From Ctenosaura bakeri (taxonomy: Eukaryota; Chordata; Lepidosauria; Squamata; Iguanidae), in NCBI GenBank assembly GCA_948474755.1, contig CAOLHI010001426.1, forward strand, positions 268,001 to 332,000: 64,000 nt of DNA, given 5' to 3'. How positions within the stretch are numbered: position 1 is the first letter of the stretch; every line of letters starts with the position of its first letter. The notes below the pieces were generated by a model, which did no database searches, was not told where the DNA came from, and saw nothing but the letters and a program-made list of their open reading frames with translations. Of the stretch, positions 54,401 through 60,400 are shown one piece after another. A program made the position numbers and the translations under genes.

Positions 54401-57400
54401 AGCAATGGATTCAAGCTGCAGGAAAGGAGATTCCACCTGAACCTCAGGAAGAACTTCCTGACAGTCAGGGCTGTCCAGCAATGGAATCTGCTGCCTCGGA
54501 GTGTAGTGGAGTCTCCTTCCTTGGAGGTTTTTAAGCAGAGGCTTGATGGTCATCTGTCGGGAGTGCTTTGAGGGTGTTCCTGCATGGCAGGGGGTTGGAC
54601 TGGATGGCCTGTGTGGTCTCTTCCAACTCTACATTTCTATGATTCTATGATTCTATGTACACATATGAAATCAGAAAAAGGCGACAGTCAACATTTAAAA
54701 TAAAAAGACCTGATGTTGCAAGTACTATTTTAGTCTTCCGCAATCATATTAATGCCTGCTTGCCAATGTACTGATTTAGAAACAGGTGGAATTTTTGGTT
54801 AATTCCAAGTTATAAATCTGGAATAAAAAATTAGCAAAAGGATGCACAAAAAAACCAACAACCCAGCCAATATGTTTTGAACTGTAGGAAGCTTTAAAGG
54901 AAATTAGCATAAGAAATAGGACTAAATCTTCTATTTTACATTGAAGAGCTCTTTTACTTTTTCAGCCCAGTGTGCTCTCTGTTTTTAGTTATTTTTTTAT
55001 CTATTTATTTATCATATTTATATGCCGCCTTTCTCTCAGAGTGGTACCCAGGGCAGCTTCCAAAAAAGTTTAAAATATTAATAAAACATTTAAAACAATT
55101 AGAAATGTTTTAAAAACTTATAAAATTATTAAAAACCTACAAAATTTTAAAAAGATCTTAATAAATCAACCTGTTCACATGTTAAAATCCTACTTAAAAT
55201 AAGACCGGTTTTGCCTACTGGCAAAATGAGAGCAAGGAAGGGGGCATCCTAGCTTCTTGAGAGAGAGTGCTCCAGAGGGTGGGAGCAGCCATGGTTCTTA
55301 CCAGGCGAGCCTGGGACCAACAGAAAGCCTTCTGCTGCGGATCTTAAAGCTCTGGCAGGTTTATATAGGAAGATATGGTCTCCCTACACAAACCTGTAGT
55401 TAAGACAGGATGGCTTTAAAAATAAATGTTACATAGCTAGCTAACCTAATCATTTTGTCTCAAATGTGTGTGAAAAAAAGAGGTGAATAAAACATGAGCA
55501 CAGATAAAAAGAGATCAAATGAGAGCCAGTGTGGTGGTTTAGCAGCTAGTGGTGTGGATTGGCTTTGGGATATCCAGGTTCAAGTCTCTCCAATCAGCCA
55601 TGACATGCATTGGATAAGCTTGCACAAATCACACTCTCTCTATTCATCCTAACTCACAGCATTGTTGTAAGTAAAAAATGGGAAACAGAGCCGTACATAC
55701 CACCCTATGCTCACTACAGGTAAGGTGGAATATAAATATAAATAGCATAATATAAACAAAATAAATGGTATTGATAGTTCTGTTAGATCTGAACTCTTAA
55801 ACTAGTAGAACAGTGAATGAAATGGCAGTGATCCCATCATACCTTCTGTCTCTCTGTTGTTCACTGTGGCCAGATGTCCGAGAAGCTAGTTTAAAAAAAA
55901 AAAAAGGGAAAAGTTAAATTTGGACTGGTGCTAATACAATGCTTACATATCAGTTCCCAAATTCTTGCCAGATCATTCAAAATAAATTATCTGTTGATGA
56001 AATCGAATTATCAGCAAAACAGTTCATTAACAGCATAACTAATTTAAATGAGCAGGATATTTCTTGAGTTTTAGTTGTTGAAGGATATCTCCTTGTAACT
56101 GAGATTTTTTAAAAAAATCCTCACAAGGCATATTTTATGGCTCAGAAGAAGATATGAAACAGATAGATCCAAAACTGATTGGCTACATAATATTAATGCA
56201 TAAGTGTATGCATTTCAACAGGTTAGTAACAATAGAGAAGAAATAATCTGGATGAGACTGTTTAAGCTTAGAGGATAGCCCATTCATCCCAAAAGCCAAA
56301 GAAAACCTGCACGAGCATCTATATGTGCCACTGGAGTTGCTTCTGGCTAAATTAACGGTGCACCTTTTTAAAATCAAGCTTCTCTGTTATGTAGTTTGAA
56401 GTTTTTTTAAATGCTGTTGCATTACATACTTGCAAATTTAAAAAAATGTGTGGCAACAGTGATGGTTCCTTTCATTTGCCTTGTTCTTTTGAGACCCTGC
56501 CTAATGCTCACCATGTTCACAAAAGACAAAGCGGAGGCTGGGATGGACACTTTAAATTAGTATTGCACTGATTCCACGGGTAGTCCTAATAGACTTCAGG
56601 CACTATTACCAATATTAAACAATTATGTTTATGTTAGGCAGTTAGGCTTTTAATGTATTTTCATTAAGGAGAATGAGTCCACTACAGCCTCCACTCAGTA
56701 TATTTTTATTAGCATTATTACAATTTTATTTGAATGTAACCTTTCACGTTTGTCTTACATAATTAAAACAATAAGCAATTAGACCAGGAGGAGTGTTCCT
56801 ACAGCCAGGTGATTTAGGGAGAAATTCTTGTTTTCTCTGCAGAAGCAAACTCGCCTAATTACACCATTGTGGATCCACAGAAGAAATCAGTAAAGCACCA
56901 GCCAGGAAAAGACAAGAGAGACATACCTCTTCCACGGGGCATATTTGATGTGCACTATTCATGAGTGCTGAAGGAAAAAAAGAAGGGGTTATGGCAGAGG
57001 AAGAGAAGGGGCAAAGAAAAGGAACAAATGATACAAATAGTAATGATTCAAGGTTAGTCACACAGAAATATCACAGTATTTTCCCCCACAAGGTAAACTT
57101 CAGTAATTACTTTAAATGCCTCCTCTACAATTTAGAACAAATTACCACTTAGTTTTTGTTTACAAATCAGCATATTTTTATTTTAAAAAAGAAGATTTGG
57201 TTTGCCTCAGTTCTTTGTACTTTATAGCAGGGCTATGATGGCTCTTCAGATATTTCTGCCTGACAGCTGCCATCAGTCCTATCCAGCAGAGCCAATGGTG
57301 ACTGACTGTGGAGTTGGAGACAGTTAACATCTGGAGGCCCATGGTTGCTCATTCCTGCTTTACCAAGTTCCCAGTTAAAAAGATAGCCCATCCAGATTAT

Positions 57401-60400
57401 TCCACATCACTCTGTTTATGTTCTTTTGCTACTCTTAAGTATCACGCTGTGTGAGTCTACACAACATGAAAATCCTGTTTTTAATCTTATCTGCAGTAAC
57501 AATATGGTCAATCTATCTCATAGGTTTTAAGTTTTGTAACAGATCTTCTCCTGTTGGCCTCTTCTCTGGCTGAGGCATTTCTGGATTAAAATAAGTATTT
57601 CATCACATTGCTTTTATCCTGTACTACAGTTTTACACTCTGGTACTTGTAAAGTCAGTTTTTTTTCTTTTTTGCCCTAAAGCATAGCTGGCATCGATGTA
57701 GAGAGATAAAGGCTACAAATTCAAGATGTGTCTTAAATGCAGATCTATTCCTTGGTGATTATACAAAGACTCATACTCTACATGGCATATTCTCAGAAAA
57801 CTGGCCATGACTGAAAGAACTCTGTGCCTTTATTAAAATCACTTCTGTTTGCAAAAGAAGGCACAGTCTCTTTTTCCTTTGTCACTTTAGCTCTTTGTGC
57901 CGCTTTGAATCACACAATAGAAAGTTATCTATCTTTCTTGTGACACTTTAAATTATAGGTCGCCTGTTCTTTGGAACTGTTCAGTTATAGCATTACAGGA
58001 GACTGACCAATCTTTGGGGACAATTCACAATACAATATAGGTTTCAAGTAAACTCAGTTTACTTCCTTGTGAAAATAAACAGGGATGGTTTACACAGCGT
58101 CTCCCTGGAAATTTGATACAAATAATTTCTGTAACTTCTCAAGATTTATCAGGTGGTTACAGAGACATGATATTCAAGCATTTTCCAACCTACTCCTCCT
58201 AGACGTAACAGCTGGGGAAAATTTACTCTGATATGGAAATAGTTAACAAGAAGAAATACATTTGTGAAACATGCAAAATATGGTTAGTAAAAGGCAATAA
58301 AATATTTAGTGAAACAAAAAAATAAATATAGGGTGGAGGGAGAAAGAAAGACAACCATGTACTTTCAGGGCAGGGCAAAGAAAAGCTGAAATAAAGAATG
58401 TGAACATTTGGATACAGTAGTTGAAATGGGAGCAGAAAGGAAGTGGAACTGTTGCATTTTCCATCAGGTCACACAGACTCCACTGACACCATGTGTGAGG
58501 AACATGAAACCACATGCTACATTTATACCCCAACTCCCCGTTGGTTCCCACAAAAAACTGGAATGGCCCAAAATGCACTCATATACAGCAAATTTAGCTT
58601 TATTTGCTCCTCTCATATCAAAAACATCCCCAAAACAGGGAAAAAATCCCTATAATTGGATGAGAATTGAGCAAACACAAAAAAAAACAGAAGCGACTTC
58701 AGGATCACTCACATTACATGGATGCAGCTTGGAGAGAGGAAATTTGGCCCCTTCCCTTCAGTGTAGTTGCCTACCCCTGGTTTAAACAGTGATCCATTTT
58801 TATTTTTATTTTGTCTTTACAACCATGTAACCTATTTACTAACAAGCCCAAGTTAGTACATTCACACTTGGAAACAGTTACCACAAAAAGAAAATAGTTA
58901 CTATAAATGAAGTCAAAATCACAGAGTAGCTTCCTACAAAGATGGAATAGGTCCTGTCCATCATCTAGGACTAGGTCCTATTCTGTCATTTAGACTTACC
59001 TAGATCAGAATTCTTTATGTAACCTGGAAAAGCAGGGTCTAGAACTACAATTTCTACAGGAAAAAGAAGCTGTCTTTGCCAGTATCTGTTTCTGTATACA
59101 CGAGCCAGATGACTTCTAGCAATACTGACACAACCTTGCTGAGTACCATAACACGATAGTTTTATAGCAACTGAAAAAAGTAAGATGGCTTCAGGACCAC
59201 TTAAAAAGAAATGGGATGCCATCCCACCTTCTTCAGCTTTATTTTGCGCATGGAACAGACTAAAAGATAGCCACCAGTACTGAATTGTAGCAGAAGGAAA
59301 GGAGCAAGGCCTTTTCTGTGAGCTTGCTCAACCCTACCACCCACCCCCCACCCAGTGTCTTCCTGTTGGACTTCAACAGTAGACAACCACACTGGACTGG
59401 AGGTATGGCTGGATCCTTCTTTTGGCCTATTTTGACCTATTTGTATTACATCCTTTATTAAGCTAGTTCAGATTGAATGTTAAATTGTAGTTTTTTGGTA
59501 CAATAAGAACAAACAACAGCAAACTTCAAGTTTACACTTTCCCTCTTCTCACTATGCAGTAACAAAGAGGAGTCTGAACACTTTTATTTCCATTGTATAT
59601 TAAGCAGAACTTGCAGTGTCATCCCAACAATCTCATAAATCATGGTTAAATCTTAACTAAGGTTAGTGTAAAAAAAAAATATTCAAACCATGGTTCATAA
59701 AAATGGCCCTGTTCAATAAGCTGTGCTTACTTATGAATTATAGTTTAGGAATCAAGCAGTGTACTATATTACCTACAATGGAAGTTGGTATTCTGATTCC
59801 CTTCTTGCACCTGTGCTACAGAGAGAAACACAAGGGGACGTGCTACCTGAGGTTTGTTGTTGTAGCACATTGAACAACAGCTAAATGCAGCCATTGTTAT
59901 AAGGACCAAGTTTTCCTGTTTAGCATAAAAATAATGTACTATATAAAGGAAATAGATAAGTAAATAGATAACATCTTTCTAAAAGGGCCCATTTCTGTAT
60001 TATTATTATTAAAACAGGGAATCAGATTTTTTATTTATTCAAAGCAACCGCTTTGTGTAAAGTATTATATATGTAATATATTTGTATAATGCCTGTTTGT
60101 TAGTTGCAATATCTATGTGTGAAGTATCATTAAATGATGCATTACCAGCATATTGAAGTGAAGATTATATACAATTTATCTGATTTTGATGTAAATCTCA
60201 TGAAACTCAATTTAAAAACAACTCAGATAATGAGGTGTTTTGTTGTTGACTAGTACATGAAGGTGGATCAGCTCAAATATAATTACAACAGAATTCAGGA
60301 ACCTGAGACACATACAGCACAAAGTACAGGTAAGAAAAATGTTAGTTTAGCAACAGCTTATCAGCAGCTACAAGATGTGGCTTACAACACTGCAAACCAA

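Larger units (their letters stand above)
50870..54657 (+). mobile_element. CR1 LINE, about 3.8 kb, nearly intact
   Basis: It carries ORF1 (partial), ORF2 and a short 3' UTR that ends in tandem ATTCTATG units (54636-54657), the diagnostic CR1 end. The 5' end is truncated and was placed only roughly. Insertion is antisense to SH3D19 in the intron between the exons at 55843 and 50295. Few disabling changes suggest a recent insertion relative to the CR1 at 38945. Confidence 0.93.
55886..58999. other. SH3D19 intron
   Basis: It contains the possible 41-nt exon at 56927 and a MITE at 57228-57365. The rest is AT-rich without recognised features. Open frames at 58306-58785 overlap on both strands and look like chance. 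Confidence 0.45.
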
